Shown: one piece after another, positions 1-8,387 of the stretch
Position numbering within the stretch: the stretch's first letter is position 1
Layout of the letters: each line of letters begins with the position of its first letter
NCBI GenBank assembly: GCA_944387905.1
Contig: CALXGU010000003.1
Span: 1-24,539, forward strand
Origin: an uncultured Clostridia bacterium
GTDB taxonomy: Bacteria > Bacillota > Clostridia > Oscillospirales > QAKW01
Length of the DNA stretch: 24,539 nucleotides
Reading direction: 5' to 3'
Notes under the pieces: generated by a model
The model's database searches: none
Seen by the model: only the letters and a program-made list of their open reading frames with translations
Told to the model about the DNA's origin: nothing
Position numbers and translations under genes: made by a program

Positions 1-1
1 A

Positions 2-61
2 AAACTTATCCTGTGCGGAAATATAAATACAGGTGCCAACGGTAATAAGCTTAAAGGCTGA
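2..61 (+). CDS. possible C-terminal tail of a gene entering from the left edge
   Basis: The second forward frame is open from the window edge to a TGA at 59-61 and encodes 19 residues ending in NGNKLKG. The other two forward frames stop earlier. A strong terminator follows two bases later, as expected after the last gene of a plus-strand operon. The piece is too short to assign to any family, and a chance open frame of this length is possible. Confidence 0.35.
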   Translation, partial: KLILCGNINTGANGNKLKG

Positions 62-62
62 T

Positions 63-94
63 AAAAAAAAGCGGATCAGATCCGCTTTTTTTTA
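63..94 (+). terminator. intrinsic terminator
   Basis: An A-run, the hairpin GCGGAT-CAG-ATCCGC and a run of eight T form a classical intrinsic terminator. The flanking A and T runs make it usable in both directions. It most likely ends the plus-strand transcript entering from the left. Confidence 0.85.
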
Positions 95-116
95 TTGTTT
101 GGATTATGTTTTATAT

Positions 117-147
117 AAATACGTCTGCATTTGATGCAGACGTATTT
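117..147 (-). terminator. hairpin terminator downstream of birA
   Basis: This is a perfect 14-bp hairpin (AAATACGTCTGCAT and its complement) with a three-base loop. It lies 15 bases past the birA stop on the minus strand and is followed there by an AT-rich stretch. The T tract is interrupted, so efficiency is uncertain, but the stem is very stable. Confidence 0.7.
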
Positions 148-162
148 ATCAATTATAAAAAT

Positions 163-1119
163 TCAGCGCAGCCGCAGGGATATCTCGCCTGATCGGAGTA
201 TTTTTTCATTTCCCAGGCTGTCGGTCACTATCAGTCCTCCGCTGCTGTCCACATCCACAGCATAGGCATCATATGCCTTGCCGTCCTGATAATAGACTAT
301 ATTTTTGCCTATCACAAGCATTCGGTCACGGTAAATATCGAAATATGACCGGTCTTTGAGATCTTTTGTGATATTATAGAGATTATCCGATATGGCGCCT
401 ATAAGCTCGTTTCTGGTGACGCCGCGCGTACCGGGCAGAGAACATGCGATATCCCGTATCGTATCGGGAAACTTAACTGTAGAATAGTTTATCCCTATAC
501 CTATTATTATATGGCTGACAATTCCGGTTTCATAATTTGTAACAGCTTCTGTCAGTATTCCGCATAGCTTTTTTTCATCAAGGTAAATATCATTGACCCA
601 TTTTATCATGGGAGAGACCGCGCACAGCTTTTCAAGTGCGCAGACAACCGCAACCGCTGCCGCGGCAGTAACAGAAACGGCATTGGTTATCTCGGCGTTC
701 GGTGAAAAAACATAGCTCATATAGATACCGGTACCGTAAGGTGAATAAAAACTTTTTCCCATCCTGCCTCTGCCCATAGTCTGTTCTTCCGCCGCGAAAA
801 GCGCGCGGTGGCATTCGTTTTCCGCCAAAAAACACTTTGCGCGCATATTGGTGGAATCCGTTGTTTTAAAAGCATACACCGGTATTTTCATCTTTGTGTT
901 TACTGATATTCCCTCGGCAGAAATGATATCGCAGTCAGCAGCCAAACGATAGCCCTTATTGGTTGAAGAACAGATCTTATATCCGTCCTGACGCAGAGAA
1001 TTTATTGCCTTCCACACCGAATTGCGGCACACGCCTGTTTTTAAGGCTATATATTCTCCCGAAACATCTGTATTACGGCTGGATTCAAGAATTTCAAGCA
1101 CTGTAGACTTTACCGACAA
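163..1119 (-). CDS. birA: bifunctional biotin--[acetyl-CoA-carboxylase] ligase / biotin operon repressor BirA
   Basis: BirA activates biotin as biotinyl-5'-AMP, transfers it to the lysine of biotin carboxyl carrier domains, and as the loaded dimer represses biotin genes. The 318-residue length is typical of the two-function form. Residues 1-60 make a winged helix-turn-helix (VCRNSVWKAINSLRQDGY). The ligase core shows GRGRMG at 116-121, then GTGIYMS, KWVNDIYL and KKLCGILTE, which contains the catalytic lysine region. A C-terminal SH3-like domain follows. The start is TTG at 1119, behind a G-rich ribosome binding site, because no better ATG lies in frame. It is 106 bases downstream of the rRNA methyltransferase on the same strand. 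A weak promoter (TTGACA at 1196-1201, GATACC at 1174-1179) may give it separate expression. No biotin biosynthesis or transport gene is nearby. Confidence 0.95.
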   Translation of the reverse strand: MSVKSTVLEILESSRNTDVSGEYIALKTGVCRNSVWKAINSLRQDGYKICSSTNKGYRLAADCDIISAEGISVNTKMKIPVYAFKTTDSTNMRAKCFLAENECHRALFAAEEQTMGRGRMGKSFYSPYGTGIYMSYVFSPNAEITNAVSVTAAAAVAVVCALEKLCAVSPMIKWVNDIYLDEKKLCGILTEAVTNYETGIVSHIIIGIGINYSTVKFPDTIRDIACSLPGTRGVTRNELIGAISDNLYNITKDLKDRSYFDIYRDRMLVIGKNIVYYQDGKAYDAYAVDVDSSGGLIVTDSLGNEKILRSGEISLRLR

Positions 1120-1225
1120 AATATATACCCCCTATCCCTTTTTCACTACAAACATATTTCTCTCAAGCAGCACGGTATCTGATCGTATCCGCACCTGTCA
1201 AAAATCCTGTCAATCAAGCCGCGCG

Positions 1226-2554
1226 TCACCTGATAAATTTAACCACAGTCTCCACATGGCTTGTGCGCGCAAACATATCCACGACCGAAACTTTTTCGGC
1301 TCTATAGCCTGCGTCTTTCAAAACGGCGGCATCTCTTGCAAGAGTTGCGCTGTCGCACGAAATATAAACCAGCTTCTCAGGGCTGCTCGATATTATATAG
1401 TCAAGCGTTTTTACGTCACAGCCTTTTCTGGGCGGATCAACAAACACTACGTCAAATCTGCCCAGACCAAGATCATTTATGCTTGCGGCATCGCTCACGA
1501 TAAAACGAGCGTTGTCAAGACCGTTGGCTTTTGCATTGCGCCGCGCATTTTCAACCGCCTGAGGCACTATTTCGACACCGACAAGCTCTTTTGCCTTATC
1601 CGCTGCACATATTCCGACTGTGCCAATGCCGCAGTAAAGATCCAAGACCCTCATGCCGCAGCCTGCATCTGCATACTCCGCGGCTACAGCGTACAATTTT
1701 TGACACATGTCATGATTTACCTGATAAAACGCCTGCGCCGATATCTCGAATTTTTTGCCGCACAGTATATCCGTTATATATCCGCTGCCGTATACTGTCT
1801 CATAAGCTTTTCCTAGTATAACATTTGTATTGTCACGGTTATAATTTATCAGTACTGTCTTTATTTCTTCAAACTCTCTGCAGACAGCGTCCGCAAACCG
1901 ATCTTTCATTTCAAAGCTTGTATTGACCACAAGACACAGCATTATCTGTGTACCGTCACATGACGAGCGCAGATAGATATGGCGCACGGTCCCGCTGCGC
2001 GTTATTTCATTATAAGCTGAAATCGAATGTTTCTGCATATACTTTCGTATGAACAGTACTATTTTGTCAAAAATATCCGGCTGTATAAGGCATTTCTGCT
2101 CTGCCACGTCATGGCTTGCACGGCGATAGAAGCCTATTTTTATCTCGCCTCTCTGCTCACGCACGGGATACTGCGCCTTATTTCGATAACCCGAAAGACT
2201 GATACTGCCCTCTGTCTTATCAAGACTTACAGATATGCCGGCTCTTTTTAAATTTGACAGGACCTTTCGGCACTTGAATTCCAGCTCTTCTTCATAGTCC
2301 ATATGCCAAAGCCCGCATCCGCCGCATACACCGCTTACGGGACACTGCGGTTTCTGACGTCTTGCCGACGCAGACAGTATTTTCTCGGCTTTTGCATATC
2401 CGAAGTTTTTACCGGCTTTTAAAACATGCGCCAACACCCGCTCGCCGCGCAGTGTTCCCGGAATGAACAATACATATCCGTCCGGCTTGGCAATGCCGTA
2501 ACCGTCGCTGGAATAGTCCTCTATTACTGTCTCCAGCTTATCGTTTTTATTCAT
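1226..2554 (-). CDS. rlmD: 23S rRNA (uracil-5-)-methyltransferase, RlmD/RumA family
   Basis: This is a SAM-dependent enzyme that makes 5-methyluridine in 23S rRNA; the family also contains tRNA U54 methyltransferases, so the exact target is inferred. Residues 1-60 form a TRAM RNA-binding domain. Four cysteines for the [4Fe-4S] cluster are present at C71, C77, C80 and C155, the first three in CPVSGVCGGCG. The Rossmann-fold methyltransferase domain shows VLDLYCGIGTVGI, then DVVFVDPPRKG, and the catalytic nucleophile C400 in VYISCDSATLARD. At 442 residues the length is normal. The gene starts with ATG at 2554 and has its own promoter at 2587-2614, divergent from the foldase gene. Confidence 0.94.
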   Translation of the reverse strand: MNKNDKLETVIEDYSSDGYGIAKPDGYVLFIPGTLRGERVLAHVLKAGKNFGYAKAEKILSASARRQKPQCPVSGVCGGCGLWHMDYEEELEFKCRKVLSNLKRAGISVSLDKTEGSISLSGYRNKAQYPVREQRGEIKIGFYRRASHDVAEQKCLIQPDIFDKIVLFIRKYMQKHSISAYNEITRSGTVRHIYLRSSCDGTQIMLCLVVNTSFEMKDRFADAVCREFEEIKTVLINYNRDNTNVILGKAYETVYGSGYITDILCGKKFEISAQAFYQVNHDMCQKLYAVAAEYADAGCGMRVLDLYCGIGTVGICAADKAKELVGVEIVPQAVENARRNAKANGLDNARFIVSDAASINDLGLGRFDVVFVDPPRKGCDVKTLDYIISSSPEKLVYISCDSATLARDAAVLKDAGYRAEKVSVVDMFARTSHVETVVKFIR

Positions 2555-2586
2555 AACCTATCTTTTTCCCCGATTGTTTATTTTTA

Positions 2587-2614
2587 ATTATAGCATACCC
2601 GCCGCTGTTGTAAA
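2587..2614 (-). promoter_or_regulatory. sigma-A-type promoter for rlmD
   Basis: On the minus strand there is TTTACA (2609-2614), a 16-base spacer and TATAAT (2587-2592) preceded by TGC, an extended -10. It lies about 33 bases before the rlmD start codon. Confidence 0.6.
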
Positions 2615-2646
2615 ACATATTTTATACAATTTTTACATTTTATATA

Positions 2647-2676
2647 TAGACAAAGCTGCTTTTATAAAGATATAAT
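2647..2676 (+). promoter_or_regulatory. sigma-A-type promoter for the foldase gene
   Basis: TAGACA (2647-2652), an 18-base spacer and a consensus TATAAT (2671-2676) lie about 45 bases before the foldase start. It is divergent from the rlmD promoter. Confidence 0.6.
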
Positions 2677-2720
2677 ATATCTATATAGCCATTGCATTTA
2701 CTTTACGGAGGATATTTGAC

Positions 2721-3839
2721 ATGAAAATAATAAAAAAAGCAGTCTGTCTGATCATGACTGTTGCCGTGCTGCTGAGCTTTCCGGTATCCTGTTCATCAGG
2801 AAATTTTGCAATGAAGATAGGCGACAGAGTCATCTCCGCCGACAGATATAAAGCCGCGGCAGCCAGCATAAAATCACAGTTTCTCACCAGCAACAATCTC
2901 GAAGACACAGATGATCTGTGGAGCAAATATATAGACGAGAGCTATAGCTCTACCGTCCAGGAATATCTTGATTCCATGATACAGTCATATCTTATAACCT
3001 ATAATCTCTATTCTATACATTTTGATGAACTGGGTCTTACCCTTGATGAGGATACGATAGCTGAGATCGAACAGACTATGGAAGGCTACATAAATCAGTA
3101 CGGAAGCAGGGAAGAACTCGATAAAAGCCTGCAAGAACAGGGCTTTTCATATGATGATTTTGAGCAGCAGTATTATGATGAGGCCAAAAAGAAAGCCGTT
3201 ATCATGTATTATTTTGGACCTGACAGCACCGAAGACCCCGTATCCAACGATGATCTTCGAGCTTATTACGAGGAATACTACACTAAGGTAAAGCATATTT
3301 TTCTGTCCACAAAAGACGATGAAGACAACGACCTGTCCAACGACGAAAAGGCCAAGATAGGTCAAAAGGCTCAGGAAATATATGATAAAGCCATCGCAGG
3401 CGAAGATTATGAAAAGCTTCTGGACGAATATAACGAGGATCCCGGTATGGCTTCCAATCCCAACGGATACGTATTCTCCAAAGATGACACCTCTTATACA
3501 ACAATTTTCCATGATACCGCTTTCGATATGTCGGTAGGGGAAATACGTCTTATCCAGTCAAATCTCGGATTCCATATCATGAAAAAATATCCGTTTACCG
3601 ATGATGATATCTTCTCTCCGGATACAGAAGTTTTACTGTTGGAAAATATGATGAGCGAAGAAACTTCAAAAATCCTTGACGATTTGAAAGAACGCATAGG
3701 CGTTGAATATAATAACACCGTACTGGAAGAGCTGTCTGTTGTCAACATCGATATCCAGTCCGGCCAGCAAAACGACAGCCTTATTACAGATGAGCTTAAA
3801 GAACAGCTTGGTGTAGATACCGAAACTGAACAAGAATAA
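2721..3839 (+). CDS. prsA: PrsA/SurA-like peptidyl-prolyl cis-trans isomerase lipoprotein
   Basis: This is an extracytoplasmic foldase expected to help secreted proteins fold at the outer membrane face. The first 23 residues are a basic, hydrophobic signal peptide ending in FPVSC. C24 is the likely lipidated cysteine, although the -3 residue is Pro rather than the usual Leu. A helical, acidic chaperone-like segment (about 30-185) is followed by a PpiC-type rotamase domain at about 190-285, seen in VKHIFLSTKD, the LLDEYNEDPG loop and SNLGFHIMKKYP. An acidic C-terminal tail ends in DTETEQE. The ATG at 2721 has a GGAGG site at the right distance. The gene stands alone between a promoter and a terminator. 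The PrsA assignment rests on layout; other parvulin lipoproteins look similar. Confidence 0.88.
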   Translation: MKIIKKAVCLIMTVAVLLSFPVSCSSGNFAMKIGDRVISADRYKAAAASIKSQFLTSNNLEDTDDLWSKYIDESYSSTVQEYLDSMIQSYLITYNLYSIHFDELGLTLDEDTIAEIEQTMEGYINQYGSREELDKSLQEQGFSYDDFEQQYYDEAKKKAVIMYYFGPDSTEDPVSNDDLRAYYEEYYTKVKHIFLSTKDDEDNDLSNDEKAKIGQKAQEIYDKAIAGEDYEKLLDEYNEDPGMASNPNGYVFSKDDTSYTTIFHDTAFDMSVGEIRLIQSNLGFHIMKKYPFTDDDIFSPDTEVLLLENMMSEETSKILDDLKERIGVEYNNTVLEELSVVNIDIQSGQQNDSLITDELKEQLGVDTETEQE

Positions 3840-3854
3840 TTATTGACTTTTATT

Positions 3855-3883
3855 AAAAAATGCGGCTTTTTGCCGCATTTTTT
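3855..3883 (+). terminator. intrinsic terminator after the foldase gene
   Basis: AAAAAATGCGGC, a TTTT loop and the complement running into a T-tract, starting 16 bases after the foldase stop codon. Confidence 0.88.
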
Positions 3884-3889
3884 AATTTC

Positions 3890-3906
3890 TGTAATCATTT
3901 TGTAAT
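3890..3906 (+). promoter_or_regulatory. WalR-consensus box, distal
   Basis: TGTAAT-N5-TGTAAT exactly matches the B. subtilis WalR (YycF) consensus TGTWAH-N5-TGTWAH. It lies about 75 bases upstream of the candidate -35 of the M23 peptidase gene. AT-rich DNA produces such matches by chance, but a second exact match follows at 4019-4035. Confidence 0.45.
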
Positions 3907-3979
3907 TTTTCTCGAATTACCGTTTATATTATATATAGGAACCTCTGTAAAAAAATTTCTTAAAAATTACAAAAAAGTC

Positions 3980-4008
3980 TTGATTTTATTACAAACCTGG
4001 TGTATCAT
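3980..4008 (+). promoter_or_regulatory. candidate promoter of the M23 peptidase gene
   Basis: TTGATT (3980-3985), a 17-base spacer and TATCAT (4003-4008), 67 bases before the preferred start codon. The proximal WalR-like box would then lie just after the transcription start. Confidence 0.45.
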
Positions 4009-4018
4009 TGTATTGGTT

Positions 4019-4035
4019 TGTAACTGATTTGTAAT
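4019..4035 (+). promoter_or_regulatory. WalR-consensus box, proximal
   Basis: TGTAAC-N5-TGTAAT, another exact match to TGTWAH-N5-TGTWAH. Two further half-sites follow (TGTTAA at 4039 and TGTAAC at 4049) with irregular spacing, giving a cluster just before the gene. Confidence 0.5.
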
Positions 4036-4074
4036 TTTTGTTAATACATGTAACTTAACGGAGTGTTATTTCTA

Positions 4075-5754
4075 ATGAACAAATTCGCGAAAAAAATTAT
4101 TAAAGTTGTATTAAAACCGGCGCGGGCTGTTGTGCGCGGCGGTTTTCATGCGGCACATGCGATGAAAAATATTAGCCTTAAAGGTATACTTAAAGGAATT
4201 TGCCGTCTGGGCGAAATGATAGTAAACTTTATTTATTCAATAGGTTTATTTATTGAGACTATTTGTGTACGCCTTGCAAAAAAAGTTTACAGAGATTTAT
4301 TTGTACGCGCTGTAAGGTTTATTTATGCGACAGGTGAATTTGTTATCAAATGGACATGCTTCCTTGCAAAAGGTACTGTTCATGTTATTATGGCTATACC
4401 CAAAAGCTTTGTACGCAATTTTTCATACTGGGCTCCCGCTCTGTCATGCATCGCTGTGATCGCTGTGCTCTTTTCCACAAACTTTTACGCTCTCGCTCTC
4501 AAGGTTACCGTAAACGGAGAAACTGTCGGCTATGTCGCCAATGAATCGGAATTTTCCAACGTGGTAAGCGAGGTGGAAAACAATCTCGGTGAGTCTATCG
4601 GCGAAAATTATGTCATGACTTCAAATCCCGAATATTCTTTTACAATAGTCAATAAAAGCAAACTGGAAAATGAAGAAAGCAAAAATGAAATGTACGACGG
4701 CGTATATTCAATTGTCTGCGAAGAGATCGGAGAACATTACGGATTATATGTCAACGGCGCACTTATCGCAGCATCTGAATCGGAAGATACGCTGAACAAC
4801 ATTCTTAACGAACTCAAGCAGCCATATATAACCGGCGATGAAAACGAATCGGTTGAGTTTGTTGCCAATGTCGAAATAAAGAAAGGTATTTACGCTCCGT
4901 CATATTTTTATACAGAAGATGATATACGTGCCAAATTCAGCGCATCTACAAATCCGATGTACTATACCATTCAGGAAGATGATTATCTCTCCGATATCTC
5001 AAAGGCTACAGGGCTTACAAGAACGCAGCTTTACGCTCTTAATCCCGAGCTTGATGAACGCAGACTTGTCCCGGGCAAAAAGCTCAATATTTCTCAGCCC
5101 GAAGTTTATCTTGGAATAAAGATAGTAAAAACAATCAATTACACCGAAGAAATAGATTATGAAACTGTTAAGATCGAGGACAGTTCACTTTACAAAACTC
5201 AGACAAAGGTCAAGACATCAGGCAGAACCGGTGAAAAAGATGTAGTCGCCGAGGTCACATATATCGACGGCGCGCAAGTGTCAAAACAGATAATATCCGA
5301 AACAGTGACTCGTGAACCGGTCAATAAAGAGATCTATGTCGGAACCAAAGCTCTTCCGTCATCTACTTCACCCCTTGCCGGCACCGGAACATTTATACGT
5401 CCTATAAGCGGAGGTTATGTATCCTGTGCGTTCAGAGGTTACAAAGGCCATACCGGAACAGACCTTACAATGAGCGGAGCGTACGGCAAGCCGGTATATG
5501 CGTCAGCCGCCGGTACCGTTATTTATGCAGGCTGGTCAGGCGGATACGGAAAGGTTATTAAAATAAGACATTCAAACGGCTACGAAACCTGGTATGCCCA
5601 TCTGAGCTCGATAAACGTCTCCGTGGGCAACACAGTATATCAGGGTCAGCAGATCGGAAGGATAGGTTCGACAGGCAACTCAAGCGGTCCGCATCTGCAC
5701 TTTGAAATGCGAATAAACGGCAACGCCGTAAACGCCATGAAATATATAGGCTAA
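4075..5754 (+). CDS. membrane-anchored LysM-G5-M23 peptidoglycan endopeptidase
   Basis: This is a predicted zinc metallopeptidase that cuts peptide cross-links of the cell wall. Counting from ATG 4075 (559 residues), a long basic cytoplasmic N-terminus (1-115) precedes one membrane helix at about 117-140. An extracellular linker domain, a LysM peptidoglycan-binding motif (about 296-340, YYTIQEDDYLSDISKATGL) and a G5 domain (about 346-423) follow. The M23/LytM domain at about 440-555 keeps the zinc and catalytic residues H459, D463, H509, H540 and H542 (GHTGTD, AHL, HLHFE). ATG 4075 is preferred to the in-frame GTG at 4063 because GGAG at 4060-4063 would overlap that GTG but is well placed for the ATG. 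The N-terminus contains a 30-residue internal repeat (FIYSIG and FIYATG). WalR-type boxes upstream fit control by cell-wall growth signals. Confidence 0.93.
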   Translation: MNKFAKKIIKVVLKPARAVVRGGFHAAHAMKNISLKGILKGICRLGEMIVNFIYSIGLFIETICVRLAKKVYRDLFVRAVRFIYATGEFVIKWTCFLAKGTVHVIMAIPKSFVRNFSYWAPALSCIAVIAVLFSTNFYALALKVTVNGETVGYVANESEFSNVVSEVENNLGESIGENYVMTSNPEYSFTIVNKSKLENEESKNEMYDGVYSIVCEEIGEHYGLYVNGALIAASESEDTLNNILNELKQPYITGDENESVEFVANVEIKKGIYAPSYFYTEDDIRAKFSASTNPMYYTIQEDDYLSDISKATGLTRTQLYALNPELDERRLVPGKKLNISQPEVYLGIKIVKTINYTEEIDYETVKIEDSSLYKTQTKVKTSGRTGEKDVVAEVTYIDGAQVSKQIISETVTREPVNKEIYVGTKALPSSTSPLAGTGTFIRPISGGYVSCAFRGYKGHTGTDLTMSGAYGKPVYASAAGTVIYAGWSGGYGKVIKIRHSNGYETWYAHLSSINVSVGNTVYQGQQIGRIGSTGNSSGPHLHFEMRINGNAVNAMKYIG

Positions 5755-5761
5755 AATTTTT

Positions 5762-5786
5762 GCCCCCGAGTTTTTCGGGGGCTTTA
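5762..5786 (+). terminator. intrinsic terminator after the M23 gene
   Basis: GCCCCCG, a seven-base loop, CGGGGGC and a T-rich tail, beginning seven bases after the stop codon. Confidence 0.88.
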
Positions 5787-5875
5787 TTATTATTTTTGAG
5801 GTTTTATTGATCATACGCTGTATTTGCAAAACGTATTGTTTCTGATATTTCAGGTAAATCAAGCACTCTACAAAT

Positions 5876-5904
5876 AAAAATCCCGTCTTTTTGGACGGGA
5901 TTTT
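5876..5904 (-). terminator. intrinsic terminator after the nitrilase-family gene
   Basis: On the minus strand AAAATCCCGTC and its complement form an 11-bp stem followed by TTTTTATTTG. It lies 60 bases past the stop of the nitrilase-family gene, facing the M23 terminator in a convergent intergenic region. Between 5787 and 5875 I see nothing else. Confidence 0.82.
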
Positions 5905-5964
5905 GAATTATACACCATAATCATAATAAACTCTGAGCGCGTCGAATACGTCACTCGGCAAATT

Positions 5965-6843
5965 TCAGCCTCTGCGGTCGGGTCTGATAAACGGCTCGCT
6001 GATTTGAGACTGAACGATACAGCCGTATTTATCAGGATGTCTGTAAGCATTGCCGTGTACCTCGGTTTTACGGTACTGTCTTATCATATCCATATCAAAC
6101 TGCGCAATATATATACCCGGTTCTTTGCCGGCCATAAGTATACACATATCACGCGAGATCGGTTGATGCGGCAGATACGCGACTCCGTCAAAGGCTGATG
6201 AACAGCCGTTGCAGTCAGGCTTGCCTTGCGGATAGTTGCAGGTAGCCACTCCCAGCATATTTTCAAAAGCCCTGCTTCTGAGCTGAGACAGGCGGTTGAT
6301 TTCCATCGGGCACGCATTGGGTACAAGTATTATTTCAGCGCCCTTGAGCATAAGTATGCGCGCGCTCTCCGGAAACTCCCTGTCATAACAGATCATAGCC
6401 CCGATCATGACATCGCCGCCTGCAGTGTCAAGCTTTGCGGCATAAAATCCGTCTCCGGCTGAAAGTCTTATTTCATCTGAAAAATCGCATGTATGTACCT
6501 TGGAATACTTCAGAACCTTTTTGCCGTGCCTGTCAAACACAATGACAGTATTGCGCGGCAGAGGCTGTGCGCTTTCAAGAAACGTCACCGCTATCGCCAT
6601 GTCCAGTTCCCGCGCCAGACCGCAGAAGCTCATTACGAACTCACTGTCCTGACTCACTGACAAGGCTTTGAGCTGTTCTATATCCTCCGGGATTTCATAG
6701 CCGCAGCTCCACATTTCAGGAAAAAGCGCGATATCCGCTCCCATGCGCTTTGCGCTCCTGCATGCCTCAATGCCGTTTTTCAAATTTTCCTCTGTTGCAG
6801 TTTGAGGCAAAAGCTGCAGCAGCGCAACATTAAATACACTCAC
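5965..6843 (-). CDS. nitrilase-superfamily carbon-nitrogen hydrolase
   Basis: This is an amidase or nitrilase-type hydrolase with the complete Glu-Lys-Cys triad: E43 in FPEMWSCGYE, K115 in KYSKVHTCDF and C152 in GAMICYDREFPES. At 292 residues it is a single-domain member. The closest functional branches by motif style are N-carbamoylputrescine amidase-like and omega-amidase-like enzymes, but the substrate cannot be read from sequence alone. The start is GTG at 6843 with a modest AAAGG site. It follows proS by 27 bases on the same strand and probably shares its transcript. No polyamine or deaminated-glutamine pathway gene is nearby to suggest a substrate. Confidence 0.88.
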   Translation of the reverse strand: MSVFNVALLQLLPQTATEENLKNGIEACRSAKRMGADIALFPEMWSCGYEIPEDIEQLKALSVSQDSEFVMSFCGLARELDMAIAVTFLESAQPLPRNTVIVFDRHGKKVLKYSKVHTCDFSDEIRLSAGDGFYAAKLDTAGGDVMIGAMICYDREFPESARILMLKGAEIILVPNACPMEINRLSQLRSRAFENMLGVATCNYPQGKPDCNGCSSAFDGVAYLPHQPISRDMCILMAGKEPGIYIAQFDMDMIRQYRKTEVHGNAYRHPDKYGCIVQSQISEPFIRPDRRG

Positions 6844-6870
6844 GGCAATTACCTTTCATAACATTTTTAA

Positions 6871-8307
6871 TCAATATGCCTTGCCCCAAATAACCATTGT
6901 CTTGGCCGGTTTTGAACAGCATACGCATTTATCTGATATTTGTTCCTGTTCAAACGGGATACAGCGAGAACCGGCGCCCGTCTTTTCCTTGACCGCGGCT
7001 TCGCACTCCTCACTGCCGCACCACATCGCACGTATAAAGCCGTCGCCCTTCTGAGCCATAACTTGTATCATCTCATCAGTTGTCTTACAGTCGTATGTGC
7101 GTCTGTTGCGGTTTTCAAGCGCTTTTGCATAAAGTCCGTCATGTACCTCTTTGAGCTTCTGCTGCACGGCATTTACCACATCATCAAGACTTACGACCGT
7201 CTTCTGGCGGTTATGACGTGTAACTATAACGCACTGATTATTTTCGATATCACGCGGTCCCAGCTCTATTCTAACCGGTACGCCCTTCATTTCATACTGC
7301 GCGAATTTCCAGCCGGGAGTATTGTCACTGTCGTCGATCTTGACTCTGACGCAGGCATTCAGCTGCTGTTCAAGCTGACGCGCCTTTTCCAGCACATTGC
7401 CTTTATGCACCGCTATCGGTATTATGACCGCCTGGATCGGTGCGACAGCCGGAGGCAGCGCCAGACCGTTATCATCACCGTGCGTCATTATTATTCCGCC
7501 GATAAGACGGGTAGATACTCCCCAGGACGTCTGATGCGGATATGCTTTTTTATTTTGTCTGTCGCTGAAAGTGATGTCAAAAGCGCGCGCGAACCCATCG
7601 CCGAAGTAATGCGATGTTCCTGCCTGCAGCGCCTTGCCGTCGTGCATAAGAGCTTCTATCGCGTATGTGGACACCGCACCGGCGAACTTATCCGACTCGG
7701 TCTTTTTGCCCTTTATGACAGGCATGGCAAGCGCTTCTTCACAAAACTGCGCATATATGCCCAGCATTCTTTCTGTCTCTTCTATCGCCTGCTGAGCCGT
7801 TTCGTGAATTGTATGCCCCTCCTGCCACAAAAATTCTCTCGAACGCAAAAACGGACGCGTGGTCTTTTCCCAGCGCACTACCGATACCCACTGATTATAC
7901 AGCTTGGGCAAATCACGGTATGAATGTATTATCTGGGAATAATGCTCACAGAACAGTGTTTCAGACGTCGGGCGCACGCACAGGCGCTCCTCCAGCTTTT
8001 CACTGCCGCCGTGCGTCACCCACGCCACCTCCGGCGCAAAGCCCTCCACATGATCCTTTTCCTTATTCAAAAGGCTTTCAGGTATAAACATCGGCATACA
8101 TACGTTCTCATGACCGGTATTTTTAAACATGCTGTCAAGTATGCGCTGCATATTCTCCCATACCGCATATCCGTACGGACGTATGACCATACAGCCTTTG
8201 ACGCTTGTATACCCCACAAGCTCCGCTTTTTTTACTATATCGGTATACCATTTTGCAAAATCTTCGTCCATTGACGTAATATCGTCAACCATTTTTTTAT
8301 TGTCCAT
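6871..8307 (-). CDS. proS: prolyl-tRNA synthetase, archaeal/eukaryal type (ProS type 3)
   Basis: This class II synthetase charges tRNA-Pro. Motif 2 appears as VVRWEKTTRPFLRSREFLWQ, with the TSET adenylate-site region before it and the motif 3 stretch in GIIMTHGDDNGLALPPAVAP. An anticodon-binding domain follows. The protein ends in the small zinc-binding domain typical of the archaeal-type enzyme, with cysteines in MWCGSEECE and DKCVCCSKPAK and a terminal Tyr. The bacterial editing insertion (INS) is absent, as is normal for this type. ATG 8307 (478 residues) is chosen over the upstream in-frame start at 8367 because GGAG lies 9 bases before it and the promoter occupies 8339-8367. Confidence 0.96.
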   Translation of the reverse strand: MDNKKMVDDITSMDEDFAKWYTDIVKKAELVGYTSVKGCMVIRPYGYAVWENMQRILDSMFKNTGHENVCMPMFIPESLLNKEKDHVEGFAPEVAWVTHGGSEKLEERLCVRPTSETLFCEHYSQIIHSYRDLPKLYNQWVSVVRWEKTTRPFLRSREFLWQEGHTIHETAQQAIEETERMLGIYAQFCEEALAMPVIKGKKTESDKFAGAVSTYAIEALMHDGKALQAGTSHYFGDGFARAFDITFSDRQNKKAYPHQTSWGVSTRLIGGIIMTHGDDNGLALPPAVAPIQAVIIPIAVHKGNVLEKARQLEQQLNACVRVKIDDSDNTPGWKFAQYEMKGVPVRIELGPRDIENNQCVIVTRHNRQKTVVSLDDVVNAVQQKLKEVHDGLYAKALENRNRRTYDCKTTDEMIQVMAQKGDGFIRAMWCGSEECEAAVKEKTGAGSRCIPFEQEQISDKCVCCSKPAKTMVIWGKAY

Positions 8308-8338
8308 TAAGCTTTCTCCGTAACACATATAATATTTA

Positions 8339-8367
8339 ATTATAATATCACGATCCCTAAAAATCAA
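8339..8367 (-). promoter_or_regulatory. sigma-A-type promoter for proS
   Basis: On the minus strand: TTGATT (8362-8367), a 17-base spacer and a consensus TATAAT (8339-8344). The resulting leader is only about 25 bases, leaving no room for a T-box. Confidence 0.65.
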
Positions 8368-8387
8368 CAGAATTTCTGCATTTTTGC

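Noticed and set aside
1022..1816. 264-codon plus-strand open frame opposite birA and rlmD
   Set aside because: It lies antisense to two well-supported genes, has no ribosome binding site, and its protein is rich in Cys, His and Arg in the way reverse-frame translations usually are.
6940..7923. 327-codon plus-strand open frame opposite proS
   Set aside because: It is entirely antisense to proS, whose class II synthetase motifs are clear. The long frame is a by-product of proS codon usage.
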